A DNA stretch of 64,000 nucleotides from NCBI GenBank assembly GCA_038373885.1, contig JAWZYV010006126.1, positions 248,001-312,000 on the forward strand, written 5' to 3'. The notes below the pieces were generated by a model. The model searched no databases and was not told the DNA's origin. It saw only the letters and a program-made list of their open reading frames with translations. Position 1 is the stretch's first letter. Every line of letters begins with the position of its first letter. A program made the translations under genes and the position numbers. The DNA comes from Cheiracanthium punctorium (lineage: Eukaryota; Arthropoda; Arachnida; Araneae; Cheiracanthiidae). Below, one piece after another: positions 43,338-56,187 of the stretch.

Positions 43338-43880
43338 GACTCGCTAAAATATTTGTGTATTGATATGTTCATTTCAGTTTATCTTCATGAGATTGTTGTG
43401 GGATTTAGTTGAAATTTAGCATCATAATGTAAAAACTCATCAGAATTTTTCATTCTCTCTCTCACTTAACCCAGGATTCTGTCTATGCTTTAATATCATG
43501 TTTTTATACTTAAAGAGTTTTATGTTCGTATTTATGTGTGCAATGTATATTTGTTTCTTTTCTATTTTTTCTCATCATTTACCTTTTACTTTATTGATGA
43601 ACTATGCATGCCTTATCATGCCTAATTTTGTTGATTTTATTAATAGTGATTTGTGTTGTTTTGTTCCTATTTTCAATAAAATTAAATACCAAGGGTTTTT
43701 TATGTTATTCTGTCCCTTTCTTGATCAGCACACTTTTTATTTTATGTTTAAGCAAATGGAGTATGAGAAGGAGAGAGGTTCCATTACATGCATCATCCAC
43801 CAATAAGATGTAATATTATATAATGGCTATTTCTAAAGATTAGTATTTAAAGGGCTATTTTTATTGAATAAATAAATTTG
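43338..43880 (+). other. Probable 3' UTR with polyadenylation signals
   Basis: T-rich non-coding sequence after the TGA. AATAAA occurs at 43675-43680 and again at 43867-43872. The frame at 43498-43806 is a hydrophobic, T-rich shadow rather than a gene. Confidence 0.5.
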
Positions 43881-43885
43881 CATAG

Positions 43886-44035
43886 CATAGCTGCCAACTC
43901 TTCCGGTTTTTCCGGAAGATTTTTCACCACTATCTTCAAACACCTTTATTTTACAATAAAGTTTTAGACTTATTTTAAGCTTGAATTCGTAAGTAAAAAT
44001 TAGTGGTGGAAAAACCGGAAGAGTTGGCAGCTATG
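43886..44035. mobile_element. 150-bp MITE with 28-bp perfect ends
   Basis: CATAGCTGCCAACTCTTCCG continues as a perfect 28-base invert at both ends. GCATAG is duplicated outside (43880-43885, 44036-44041). The tip CATA(G/C)CTGCCAAC resembles the hAT family at 37987 but the subterminal words differ (TTCCGG instead of TACGG). It lies just past the second polyadenylation signal of the methyltransferase gene. Confidence 0.88.
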
Positions 44036-44041
44036 GCATAG

Positions 44042-44883
44042 GGACTCTGTTTACAAAAATATTCAGATCAGTCATTTGAAAGATAGTAATTAAAAAAAAA
44101 AAAAAAAAAAAAAACTGCACATATGTAAATGTAATGTTTTTAGGCTTGAAAGTTTTTAACATCTATGGGTAAATTGGGATATATAAATTATTACAAAGTG
44201 AAAGGAATATTTTGAGTATATTTCTACTGCCATATGTCTCCTAAGTGCAGGAGACAATCTCACTTTGAAGCAAGTAATTTCAACAAAGCTATTTTTATAT
44301 CACAAAATTCTTTGTTTATTGCTCATTAAAAAATCAGCCATGAGTGAATTAAATTATTGAAGTATGCCAGTTTTCTAAAATTTCAATAAAAACTGACATT
44401 TTAATTTAATTGATAGTTTTTATTTCTTTAATAAAAGGGGGATGGGGGAATAGTCAGCAACTATGACTAAGGTGAATGAATGAGCTTGGCTGCCAAAGTG
44501 CATTTACTCCACAGTAATGTCAGGCAATTGTGACTTTGCAAACACCATTGAGGGACTGTATCCATAAGTTGAATACTACTAACTATAATAGTGCACAATT
44601 TCTATATCAATCTCTGCTGCAAAATTATACCATGTTAAAAATGACATGTTTATTTTAAACAAACTTGCATGTAACTGCATCAAATTGATTGCAAGCATTT
44701 GAATTTGAAAAAATTATCACACTATATATATACTTAAGTTTTTATTTTTTAATATTCACTTGTAATTTTTTGTTGTATAAACTGAGAAAGTTAATACGAC
44801 GACTCACCAAAAATAAAACACCAAGTGCAATTTATTTTTGGTGAGATTCAAGATTACACTGATAAATGAGTGAAAATCAGTGC
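44042..44883. other. Spacer
   Basis: AT-rich with a ~23-A run at 44092-44114. No gene recognised. Confidence 0.6.
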
Positions 44884-45739
44884 CATGTTCATCTACCAAT
44901 CTGGATAAAGCCGGGAAATTGGAAAATGGGTCCGGAAAGTCTGGAAAAAAACGGGAAATTGGATAATGGGTCCGGAAAATTCACCAAAAGAATCATTTTT
45001 TTTTTTTTTTCGGTATCCCTTTTTTTTAACCCTTCCTATTTGTCAGTCTCGAAACCGAAAGCAACTGCAACGCATTTTTCGGACCGCGAAAGCATCAAGC
45101 CATGTGTTTGCATAAGGAGGGGAAAATGGGGGCTCATCCATCGTGACGGGAGGGTAAAAAAGCTGTCGTCAGCGCGTGATCATCCGTCTGGTTTGCAATA
45201 GAATTTCATTCACTGATTATTTATTTTAACTCAGTGTTCTGGATTTGAAGTGTAGAAGGACGAATGTGGCTAAAATTTGTGCTAGAAGTATCGTGGACGG
45301 GATTAGTAGATGATCATACGTGATTTATTCAATCATTTTATTTTCCACGTACGTATTTATTTTTATTGCTTAATATTTCTCAATATTTATGTATGCATGC
45401 TCGCATATAACACTAGCAATTGGCCCCTTTTTTTCTTAGAAAGTGTGCGCTCTTTGTTTGAGTTTCGTTTTATTTTTTGAATTTAAAGTATTGGATAGTG
45501 TTCAATTTGGAGGACTTATCTCTTCATTAGAATGGTTGCTGAAAGTCCGTCGAAGAAGTCCTCCGGGAAGCCCGGGCCTCCCAGCAGATATTTTAAAACA
45601 TTAATATTAACTCTAATAACAATAAGATTTAAAATGTCCCCCCTCCCCACCCCCGGAAATGGAAACTTATATACGTTTCTGGTCCTTCTACCTCCCAAAA
45701 GTCAGGAAATTGACTTTCAGAAATTTGGTAGACACCCTG
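44884..45739. mobile_element. MITE-like element, long relative of 32759-33321
   Basis: The left end CATGTTCATCTACCA is decayed, the right end TGGTAGACACCCTG intact. Two subterminal GGGAAATTGGA and GGTCCGGAAA blocks and GCATTTTTCGGACCGCGAAA match the 32759 element. It carries about 300 extra internal bases. Confidence 0.65.
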
Positions 45740-45994
45740 ATTTAAATTTTAAAAAATTTCAGCAGCCGTACACATATGTTTGTTTTTATTTACTATTAAG
45801 GTATAATACATCATTTAAACAGTTTTTAAAGCTATCAAAATACACCATTGACTGAAAAAATTGAAGTTATATCATTGCAAGTTGTATTAGTCATTTTATA
45901 AATGGCAAAACTTCTAATGAACAAATTCAGTAACAGGAAAACAAGCAGGTCTCCAGCATAGCTAAAATCAATGGTTTTTATTCGGGAACAGTAA

Positions 45995-46030
45995 TTACTG
46001 TATTTTCCAGCCTATAATCTGTGGATTATC

Positions 46031-46071
<41 letters not shown>

Positions 46072-47226
46072 AATTTTAAGATGTGTTTTATAACACCGCC
46101 GCAGAGTTTCTTTTCTTTCTTTCTTTTTTTTTTTTCCTGGAAAATTTTTAATACAGAATTTACAACAAAATTCAATTACAGATGGCTCCAGCAAAATACA
46201 TCTTCTAATTAACATTAAAATATTGAGTTTTTACTAACTGTAAATACTTTTCATAATCTTGTTTAAAAAAAAGTATCTATATTATTTTTTGGAGTGAAAA
46301 TATATTGATTTTCATACGTAATTGTATAATGCATTTTCGCACTAACACTTCCCAGTTTCAAATTTGTTGTTTTAATTGCCATGCTAAAACTCTATTGTTT
46401 CTAATTTCCGTATAGCTTAAAACTTGAAACATTTTTTCTCTGCACTTTGTACACAATCCATCCATAAATAAATAAGAGGCTGATAATTAATAGAAGCTGA
46501 AAATAATTAGTAAAATACAAGCATCTCATTGTGTGTATAGTTCTAAAATAAAATGTTTGTGTTAACACTCAAAGATGACTTGGCAAAATCATTTGGGGAG
46601 GGGGAATCGGCCAGACATCGCAAGTGAGACAGCTGTTTTTGTTTGAATGCTTCAGAGCAGGTAAGAAAAATAAAGCTGGATCATCCTGTTAAAATGAGTA
46701 AAAATAATTTTCCTTCTCTTTATTATTTTTTTTTATGACGTATGCCTTTATAATATTTACGATGTACGTATAGAGGGCCAGCACAAGCTAATGGCAGCAC
46801 TGGGCACCACACTGCACCTAAGTTCTTTTTTTGGTAGAGGGAGGGGGGGTTAGAAAATAAGCTATTTAACATAAAATCAATATTTTTATTTCTACCAGAA
46901 AATGGGAGTTCTGCAGTCATCTTTCTCTGTTTAGTGTATGTAAAAATGTAACTAAAAAATAAATGTTTTTGAAAAATATGGATAGAAATAATATAAGTTA
47001 TTTCCAGAAATATTTAATATGTATGCGCCGTGGGCTGTGCAGAACCTAGTGTCGACCCCATGCATTTATTTGAATGAGTACTAAGTGAAACAATATCGAT
47101 GATCCCATTTTGACTGTGGATTATACGGCGCTGCTTACTGCCTGTGAACATTTTTTTTTTCTTCACTGAAAAATATGCATGCAGATTATATGCCACCGCG
47201 GATAATAGGTAGGAAAATTACTGTAA
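45995..47226. mobile_element. Inverted-repeat element, TTACTGTATTTTCC ends
   Basis: The left end TTACTGTATTTTCCAGCC then ATAATCTG pairs with the reverse complement TTACAGTAATTTTCCTACC then ATTATC. GTGGATTAT/GCGGATAAT words follow both ends. A ~35-A run is at 46034-46066. No transposase is encoded. A related single end lies at 29473. The superfamily is not clear. Confidence 0.6.
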
Positions 47227-48567
47227 CAAAATAACATAATATACAAGTCAAGCTTCTTCATCAGAATCTGGTTAACGTGAAAAGGGTCACAGCACATCAG
47301 AAAAGACCCGGATACTACATGCATCGACGACACAATTCATATTGCTACGAAGACACTGGCACTTTTTAACTCATCCATCTGGTAACCCATGCCTCTCTGG
47401 GCAAAGGTACAACTTAGAAACCTGTCAATTTGGCCTTCATTGTCAGCTTGGCGATCTGGAACATATTCTGTCCGATGAACCTAGTTCATCAAACTGAAAG
47501 TAGAAAAAAATATCCAATTATAGAAAAGAAAAACTGGAAAATACCAGGGCTTGAATAATTTTATTTTATATATATATTCTTATTTGTAAAAAGCATATGT
47601 AATTCAATTCTATCAAGCAAATATTGTAATTCTATCAAAATCTATAAAATGTAATTTAGAAGATTTTTTTGTTGTTGTTGGGGGGGGGGGATTTGTACAC
47701 TATGTGAATTGATACAATTAACCATCATGTACGATACAAATGGCGAGCATTGGCATCCATTATCAAAAACAGATTTCACAACTATAGGTTCATGATTATG
47801 TGTACCCTCGTCGTCTTGATGCTTGCTGCTCACGTTGTGCACTCAACTTTACAATAACTATTTTTTTTAAATATTTATTTATTGGAGGGAGGTGAACAAC
47901 TACATGTTACAACAATCCTAAATATAAAACTTCAACATTCTATGACTAATAGTTTTTAAAATACACGAGTTACATACAGACGTCGAGGAAAAGCAGGTCA
48001 AAATGGATTTTACATGCAATTACGGAACATACATATGATGATGTCTCGCACAGCTCTTAAACCCTTGTAGCAATGACTGCTCGTTTTCTGCATGGGCATT
48101 CATCCACTCATCGAATTAAGACATCGGCAAGAGCACTTTTGATTTTCTGCAATAGATGAATTTTATTCATGAATAGAGGTGATCTAGACGAGCAATTTCG
48201 CCAATGGGAAACCAACAAGCAATTTAGCAATATTTTATCCGAAACTGCAGCTCTATAATAGTCATCGGGCCTTGTAGGTCTCCCAGTGGTTTACATTTTA
48301 CCAAAATTCCTATAAATGTTTATGTAATTTAGATGCGCCATTGCATAATCTAAGGAAAATTTGAACAATTCTGGAATTACTCGCATAATTTACTTCAAAT
48401 TTCCTATATTGGGGTCAGGAGGGTGGGATCTCCCCTTGCCCCCTCACACAAAATTTGGGCTTGAAAAGAAACATTTACAAAAGAAAAAAGTGTTTATTAT
48501 ATCAAATTGTTTGTAATATTTAAGTAATTAAAAAAAAGAAAAGAAAATCTATTTGAGAGTCTGCTGC
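47227..48567. other. 1.3 kb without a recognised gene
   Basis: Moderately AT-rich, with G run at 47681-47690. Bases 47240-47480 are less AT-rich and look vaguely coding on both strands, but stops break every frame. Confidence 0.45.
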
Positions 48568-48575
48568 AATAAAAG

Positions 48576-49593
48576 CAGGGCCGGATTTCCCATAAGGCCA
48601 ACCTAGGGCACGGCGGTCTAAAGGGCGCAGAACAAAGGACTCCCCTGCAGAACAATCACGGATGAGGAAAAGGACTGGAAAGGAGAAAAGAAAACAACTT
48701 ATTTTAAGTGATTATTGCCCTAGAAAAACACGTTTATGGCTTCCAAAAAATTCCTTTTTCCCTAGTACAATTTCTTATCTATAGAAAACCCGTGTAGAGA
48801 TCCATTACCCCCCCCCCCCCTCGCAGACACAGAATTGCTCGCAGAGCACCCCAGCACAGACCATTTCCAAGTCGACGACATGTGTCGCAGAACAATCACA
48901 TTGAGGAAAGATGGGGTACCGGAGAGAACAATTATTCAAAGTAAGTTATCATGGAAAAGGCGTCTGACTGTGCTCTTCCGATATCCCAACGTTCCTGAAA
49001 AAAGAACCACATGCACAGAACAGTAAATATGTCTACTCGAGAAAAAGTGTAATGCGTCTATGATTTAAAAAAAAAATTGAAAATGCAATATCAACTCTTT
49101 CATCCAAAATATATCGGTGAAACATCGTGCAATTAATAAAACGAGCATTTCTGGTTTCTTTGTTCCATCTAAAAGATCGCCAGTAAAAGTGCATTCTGAT
49201 TCTGATATTTTACCCATAAAAATGTTGAGAACAGAAACTGATACTGAAGTTTTGCAGAAAGTTAACGTGTCCAAAAATTGCACGAAGTTTACAATGCAAT
49301 CCTCTGTTTTGCGATGACTTTTCATAAGTTTCACAAAACTGAACTGTTTCGTGGCTTTAAATGGTAAAATTCGGGGTCTTCCTATCGAAATGATAATAGA
49401 TAATGTCAATTATCTGACAATCTTAAATAAAAACTGTACTTTATAAAACACCTTTTTATGTGACATATAGTGCTGATGACAAAAAAACGAATTATTATAC
49501 ATATTAAATTAGAACTATTGATCAATTTTTCGAGGGGGGGGTCGCAGTTATGGCCTTTGGCCTAGGGCGCTAAAATGTGTAAATCCGGCCCTG
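48576..49593. mobile_element. hAT-type non-autonomous element, CAGGGCCGGATTT ends
   Basis: Ends CAGGGCCGGATTTCCC and, reversed, CAGGGCCGGATTTACAC, followed by CCTAGGGC on both sides. Flanks AATAAAAG and ATTATAAG form a decayed 8-bp duplication (two differences). The internal frames at 48835 and 49117 show no known domain. Confidence 0.8.
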
Positions 49594-49601
49594 ATTATAA
49601 G

Positions 49602-49931
49602 AATAACGGAAACTTCATTAAAATGAGCAACTCATTTGAAACCTCATTAATGTAAACAGCAAGAAAAGAAATCAGTTAATTTTTGAAAGTCATCCAAGAA
49701 ATATGAAAGTTAAAATCATGCTAAAATTCCTATACAAGTTACAATATTGTTTTTTAATTATTAATTTTGAATGTTGTTGCTACTGACATACATTGGTAAA
49801 ATTTGAAATATCTTTCCAATTGAATAATTTGACTATTATTAATAATAGCTGAATATCACTTTGTCAAAATTTCTCCCCAAGTCCCAATCTGAGACTAAAA
49901 TAACCAGTATTTTGACCTTTGGCATATACAT
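49602..49931. other. Spacer
   Basis: AT-rich, nothing recognised. Confidence 0.6.
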
Positions 49932-50012
49932 GACAAGTCTGGATGGCCTTGGGGTAGAGCGTCAGTCTGTGACTCAATGCGCTGAGGTTCGGGCCTGGTG
50001 GAAGAAGAATTT
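49932..50012 (+). mobile_element. Short tRNA-derived SINE head
   Basis: GATGGCCTTGGGGTAGAGCG (A-box-like) and GAGGTTCGGGCCTGG (B-box-like) about 40 bases apart, followed by a T run that could act as a pol III stop. Confidence 0.5.
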
Positions 50013-50029
50013 TTTTTTTTTTTTTTTTC

Positions 50030-51650
50030 AGAAAAACAGAAAGTTAGCATCCAAAAAACGAAAAAATAATGAACAGAACGGACATTTTTTGAAAATTTTG
50101 CTGCCAGTCATGTATTTTTTATTAACAAAGATATTTTAAACAGTTTATCAGGGTTTTTTCTTTATTTCATCACAGTCATCAGAAAACAATGATCGTCTTC
50201 ATGCCCCCCCCCAAGCAGACATTTTCATTTTGTACCAGTTGCCGATGAAATTTCTCCATTTTTGGGTGAAAAGCCAAGATCGGCCGTTGCTCGTTCTTCT
50301 CCGATTAAACTCACCCGCCTCTCATCGACCAATGGGTTATTGCTCCTGGGAAAAGTAAATTTAACGGTAGTCAAAGTCTGGTAGTCTGGATACCGAAATT
50401 TTTTGTGATCACATTACTTTCTTCTACTAAAATAAGACAAAGGAAAAGTCCTAATTTCTTTGATTTTTATCAATTTAGGTACCGTATTCTATAAACATCA
50501 ATTAATAAACAAAACATCTTCAGCTGCTGTCATTTTTAAATCGGTGTCAATAAAATGTTTGACATGAAATGGCAAGGAGAGTGTAGGTGTCTTATAATTT
50601 GATGTTTCCAAAACAACATAATATATAAACTGAAACAAATATGAAAAATATTTCATAAGGTGGCTCAGAAATAGAAAAAACTCATGTAGGAATATTCACT
50701 CACTCACTGGCATATACCAAAACCTTTTGCATCGTAGATTGATTCCTCAGAAAATCGTGTAAAAATACTCAATGTATAATGTACCTAGAAAATATTCTAC
50801 ACCACGGTCCGTCCCAGATTCCGTTAGTGTAGAAATGCCAGATTCTAACCTAGTAGTAGAAGATAATTTTCAAAATGTCAGATATATCCAAGTCTCAATT
50901 TTAGGGTAATCTCCCATTCAACGTTTTTTCAAACCGGGCTTGTCAAATAAAAAAACTGCACAACTGAAGCAACTGCACGTTAGAAGCAAAAACTTCTTGT
51001 CAAGCTTTCTGATATTTATATTTATACAGCTAAACAGGTTTTCACACATTATTGTATTTTTATTGACAAAAAATAAACATTTAATGAACCCTTATTCACA
51101 TTTTTATACTGTTAAAATTTTTAAATGTTTTTTTGAGGCTGTAAGGGTATTGCATATTTATGATATTCTCACAATTTCACATATTTTTGTGTGTTTCTAC
51201 ACATTTTAACGTAATTTTCACTGGGTTAGCATTGGAAATATTTGATTTTTTTAATTTAATTATATTTCAAATTTCGCACACGATTTGTGTGCACAAGCCG
51301 CAACATCACACAGCTGGTATATGCGTACTATATCAGCATACACATTTTTCTCCATGTCTTGGATTTTGTTCAATTTAATTAAAAATTATGTACGTGAATT
51401 AATCAATAATTACATACTTGCGTTGTAATGAACAGTAATCCTATTTATTTGTAATGAATATTATATGGCTTTATAATTCAAATGCACTGCAATATAACAC
51501 TTATAATTCAAATAAAATGTACAGTATATAATTATTAACACTCTCCACATTATCAAATTAACTTTATTGCACAATAACTATATAGCTATCCAAATTAAGC
51601 ACAGTTTTTAAATAAATAATCGAAAATTATAGCACCTACCCAGCTAGAAA
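50030..51650. other. 1.6 kb without a gene
   Basis: AT-rich. A C run at 50203-50211 and a GC-richer patch 50240-50345 are unexplained. The frames at 50940 and 51160 are AT-rich shadows. Confidence 0.5.
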
Positions 51651-51681
51651 AAGTCTGCACTTTTTTTTGCAAAAACATATA

Positions 51682-51714
51682 CACTTTCATGTACACTATT
51701 TGTACATGAAAGTG
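51682..51714. repeat. 14-bp perfect hairpin in a larger imperfect palindrome
   Basis: CACTTTCATGTACA, loop CTATT, then its reverse complement. The palindrome extends imperfectly outward to about 51650 and 51770 (GTCTGCACTT / AGTATGCACTT), so it is probably a small MITE. Confidence 0.7.
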
Positions 51715-51902
51715 GATATTTTTGAATGTTTGAAAGTATGCACTTGTGCAAATTATATGCTGAAAACGGGTAGAAGTCGCAGATTTTTTTAATATCAAGT
51801 AGTGTACAAGCAAAGCCATTTTATTTATTTAGATACATAAAAGTTCCCATTCCAAAGGGGAAACAACAATCACTTCAAACTTTAGTTATTTCGTCCCGAG
51901 TC

Positions 51903-51975
51903 AAACCTATTGGGTGGTTAGAATGCTTGCCTACCACGCCTTGGGTTCACAGTTCGGTACCAGTTGCAGAAGGTA
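51903..51975 (+). mobile_element. Possible tRNA-like SINE head
   Basis: TTGGGTGGTTAGAATGC and TTGGGTTCACAGTTCGG have the spacing and look of A and B boxes. No body match to the other SINEs. Confidence 0.3.
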
Positions 51976-52711
51976 GAAGGACTTAATTTAAAAGTAACTT
52001 GGAAGTTCTTCCATTTGATAACAGATGGCAGCACTAAAATTCAAAGAAAGGAGGTAGAAATCTCAGCAGGCAGAGACGGAATAGCTATGACGTCACAATC
52101 TACTTTTTCTTCATATTATCTGAGCTTGACTGTCAGCAGAAGCATGACTGTCACGCGAATTCAGTGCTTTTTCCCGATCTCAAATGTGCCTAAAGAAGTT
52201 TTCACTTTAAAAAAGTACCTATTTGGCGGTATTTTAAACCATGTTAATTCAAAATTGCATAAAAGCAAGCATCTGGAAAAAAGGATTTGGTATATTTTAT
52301 TCAATTAGTGTGTTATCAGTATACAGAACAAGTAAATTTTAAAATTTAATACATTGGTATTTACATTATAAGTAATTCAATATCTGAAGACTTGACGAAA
52401 AAGGTAGCAGCCATGGGCGCAAAACAAGACTAGAGAGAGTTATATGTGATTTTTAATTTATTCTTTACCTGACGATTTAATTCTAGTTGACCAATGTCAC
52501 GGAAGTAGCTATAGCTTTCAAGTGGGGGGGGGTCCCATAAGGGGGCCTCTTTTGGCCGTCCTTTGACCAAAAAGAGGCCCCTCTGAAGTTTTTTGAAGGG
52601 GGGCAATTGCTCCCTCCCTTAAAATTCAGATATCACCCATTTGAAAATAGTATTTTCTACAATAGGAAGCATTTTGTGGAATTTTAATTATTAATTTAAA
52701 AGAGTATTATA
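51976..52711. other. Spacer with a G-rich MITE-like piece
   Basis: No gene seen. 52520-52615 has GGGG(T/C)CC and AAAAGAGGCCCC words arranged as a short inverted pair (CCTCTTTTGG / CCAAAAAGAGG near 52545 and 52568). Confidence 0.4.
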
Positions 52712-53734
52712 CAGGGATGTTAATTTTGCACCGAGCTGCTCCAAAACGCAAATCTTGCGCCGAACTGCGCTTTTAGCCGATTTTTGCGCCGAATACGTCA
52801 TTTTGAATCTTTGTTAATTTTTTGCCCCGCTTGCAAACTTTGCTTTTCTTATCTGCATTTATTGTAAGCGTTGACTCTAGATTGATTTTGCAGGGCGCAG
52901 CGCCCGGCGGCCCTTTTATCGTCTTTTTAGCGCCCTCCTGCTTTCACATTTTTATTAATATTGGTCAGCAATCACCACTTTTTATTTCTTACATACCATT
53001 TGCGGCCCATCACGAAAATACGTTAATTAAAACGGCTCCTTCACAGAAATACGATTGAGTACAATAACTCCATCATAAAAATGGGTTCGATTGAAAGCGG
53101 CCCTTTCACGAAAACCGTCTATGAAATCGGATCTTTTCCACAAATGCCTTTTTCAGATATTCTATTCTTTCAGATCGAAATACTGTTACTGCCTTTTTCA
53201 TTGTCTTTGCATTTGCGCGAGGCGAGTAACCCGAAAAGGGGCCTCTCTAGTATGTTTTGTTTTTGCTGACTCAATGAGAAGCCCGATCGGCCGGGCAGAA
53301 CTACCTGGGCATTTCACTTTGGAGTTGGGGGAAGAAAATACGGTTGGGAAAATCAAAATTTTCTTAAGTTATCTAAAAATTTGCGAGTCCATCTGTCAAT
53401 CCTCAAATATCGGTAGCTACGTTTCATAAATTAAGTAGTTGCGAATTATCAAACAAAGCATTTAAACGTATGGCTTATCATTATTCCAGAGTTCGTCGCC
53501 AGCTGTATATAGTTATTGCTCTTTATGTTTTTAATAGTTTTGCGCACTAGCAAGTTTTTTTTTTTTTTTTTAATTTCTCCCTAAACGATTTCCTCTTTTT
53601 AATCGGCTTTCTTAGTACATATTATTCTTAATGTATAACAGCTATTTACTAACCATACATAATTAAGGATGATACAGAAAGTACGCCATAGCTAAACGAC
53701 GTTTTGCGATTCGAAAATTTTGCGGGATTTGCTT

Positions 53735-53925
53735 GTTTGTTATGGCAAGCCTAGACAAGGGATATCTCCTAAGGGGGGTGCCTTAGTTGGATGACTTTTT
53801 AAATCGTTCTAACGTGTATGGACGTTACATTTGATGAAACCGACAAAAACTCCAGACCGACAGTCGAGCGGCCGCACTTCAAAACTTCCGGCGTGTACTA
53901 TGTTCAGTGGCTTTATCCACTCACG
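53735..53925 (-). mobile_element. tRNA-derived SINE, body and tail
   Basis: On the minus strand: GCCACTGAACATAGTACACG, CGGTCTGGAGTTTTTGTCGG, AATGTAACGTCCATACACG, AAAAGTCATCCAACTAAGG, GGCTTGCCATAACAAACAAG. The same block order as the plus-strand copy at 58100. Confidence 0.7.
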
Positions 53926-55895
53926 ATCTAAAAAACGTGCGATTTGCGACGTTTTGCGAATAAAGCAATTGAAAGACATTATACTTTTGCCGAAAAAGGA
54001 GCATAATAATGATCTTTTGCTTTAGCAGTGTAGCGCTAGGGTTATCGGCGCCCGGTGCGGTCCTTCAGTTTGCCGCCCCATTCATTCTAAGTTTCAGCAT
54101 TCTGACCCCATTTCGGTTCTTTAGTTTTCCACCATATTATTGTTAAGTGTCCTGCCGGCCACCATCTATTTTTTTTTTTTAAATCTTGTCACCCGGGCGC
54201 CCCCCCCCCTCTTATTATGCCACAGTTTTAATTATATAAAATTAGAGTAACTGCAGAATTTAGTAAATCAGACTATTGACAAGATTTGGTATTCTAAATA
54301 TTCATTTTTATATATTTTCTGTATTTTTTTTTTTTTTAAATTCTCAACATTTTAATGAATGAAGAAAAAATATTAAAAGCAAAAGATAACTAGTTCTGGG
54401 AAAGGATGTCTTAAGAAAGCAAACTGTGTCATAAGTTAACAGCTAGGTTATTCATAAAACAAACTGTCATCAATTTACGCTTATTTTCAGTTTTTAAAAA
54501 CTAAAAAAAAAAAAAATCGAAATTCTGGAAGGTTTTTTGATATATAATTTGTTTGAGTACTTCTGGCAAAAGGATGTTAATTATTTTTATTATTTTAATT
54601 ATTTTAAGCTGATTAAAAACATTTGATAGTTAAAATAAAATATTAATGCGTTTTTCATTTTCAAAAGATTAAAGCAGAGTTTAAGAAAGAAAATTTTTAA
54701 AGAGACCTTTTTAAGTTACAAAAAATGTTACAAATGTTACAAAAAATTAAAAATAAAGCTTTATGAAAAATAAGTTATTTAAAATATGTTAAACTGTATT
54801 CCATACCTTTGGACAATTCTGTGAGTTAAAAAAAAATTATTTTATACCTGCTAAAAAACTTACATGTAGTAATTATTTTTATTTATTTAAAGAATAGTGC
54901 TTTTTAAAAATCTTATATTCACTTTTCATGAATGAGCAAACATTAAATTAGAAGTGAAAGAGGAAGAACAAATATATTTGAGTGATTTGATATGGTGTTG
55001 TACATTCCAACCATTGGATGTAATACAAAATTTGCATGACTATGTCATTTATTGTAGTATTTTTCTGTGTTCTGAATTCACAATTTTCCCAATTTCTATA
55101 GTTATCAATCGATGGATGAGTTGAATTGTTTGATGCAATTCCAAATAATGTCTAATGGTAATAAAGGTATATATTCAGTAACTTTAAAAATCTTTACTTG
55201 GTAATCATTCAATAATTAATCGTGAATAATTTAAATAAAATCGTGATTTATATTATTAAATTTTATACATCCTGCACTGCAGAAATTTTATTATTTTTAT
55301 TACATGCTAAACACATCTATCCTAATCCACTTACACTGACAGTCCTTTACTGTTTAAAAGTTTGTACCAATATAGGTGAAATATCATATATGAATGTGAT
55401 CCAGTAATTGTGGTCCAGTAGTGATAGTGTGATAAAATTGAGGAACAAATATTAACAGTCCCTCTGCCTTCCCCTACTGCCTAACAAATCATGTCTGGCT
55501 AAAAATTTCTGAAAGCTTCTTCAATAAATGTACTATTCTTATAAATAATAAACATCTACATCACGTAATTTTGAGAAAAAAAATTAAGCAGAAACTTCAA
55601 AATTACTTAGATTAAAACTTTTTTTTAAATCAAAAACTTCTAGTTATGTACAGATTTAATTCGCATATTTATGTCATGTTTAGAGCAAAATATTATCAAC
55701 AAATATCATTTTTTCTATTCCGCGTACACTTACTTCTACAGGATATTTTCTCCAAAAGAAGGGATGGGGGGGGGAAACTTAAGACAAACTGGAAAAAATC
55801 TAACTATGCATCGTAAGTCAGAACACATATTACAACTCTACATGTTAAATTTTCGGGGATCAGATAGTTTCAAACCAGTTTCTAGATATGTTATC
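53926..55895. other. 2 kb without a gene
   Basis: Very AT-rich, with a C run at 54201-54208. Short frames only (53831, 55222, 55671). Nothing recognised. Confidence 0.55.
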
Positions 55896-56048
55896 TACCT
55901 GTAGATTCTCGTGGAACCCCAGAGTGCCCTTTTTGAAATTTCCCCCCAGGAGGCCCTTTTTTCTAGAGTCAACACAGTAAATCTTCAATTTTATGCTCCA
56001 AAATCATGTTAATTCTGATCCCAAATCTTAGTTTTCCTCGCGGAAGCT

Positions 56049-56178
56049 AAATTTTTTCTGCTCCCAAATGGAATTTTTCTGCTCCCAAATAGAATTTTTC
56101 TGCTCCCAAATGGAATTTTTCTGCTCCCGAGGTGCTCCCAAATGAAATTTTTTCTGCTCCCGGGGTGCTCCCAAATCA
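56049..56178. repeat. Short tandem repeat, unit ~21 bp
   Basis: TTTTTCTGCTCCCAAATGG is repeated about five times with small changes and GAGGTGCTCCC / GGGGTGCTCCC variants at the right. The minus-strand frame here (repeated FGSRKIPFGSRK) is a translation of the repeat. Confidence 0.8.
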
Positions 56179-56187
56179 ACATCCATG

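Larger units (their letters stand above)
52712..56187. mobile_element. Possible large inverted-end element
   Basis: The left CAGGGATGTTAATTTTG and right, reversed, CATGGATGTTGATTTGGG are similar. GTTGACTCTAGA recurs in inverted positions (52870, 55965), followed on both sides by GGGC(C/G)/CCC words. No flanking duplication and no transposase found. The two ends may belong to separate copies. Confidence 0.35.

Noticed and set aside
43498..43813. Hydrophobic 102-codon frame resembling a membrane protein
   Set aside because: T-rich 3' UTR-like sequence; two overlapping frames look equally hydrophobic, which is a composition effect.
47240..47480. Possible host exon
   Set aside because: Base composition looks more coding-like, but every frame has stops and no splice-bounded open stretch was convincing.
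49932..51975. tRNA-like A and B boxes as real tRNA genes
   Set aside because: No cloverleaf with a closing acceptor stem could be drawn; these and the other box pairs in the window behave as SINE heads.
53091..53429. 112-codon plus-strand frame
   Set aside because: No recognisable domain and overlaps another frame of similar length; lies in repeat-like sequence.
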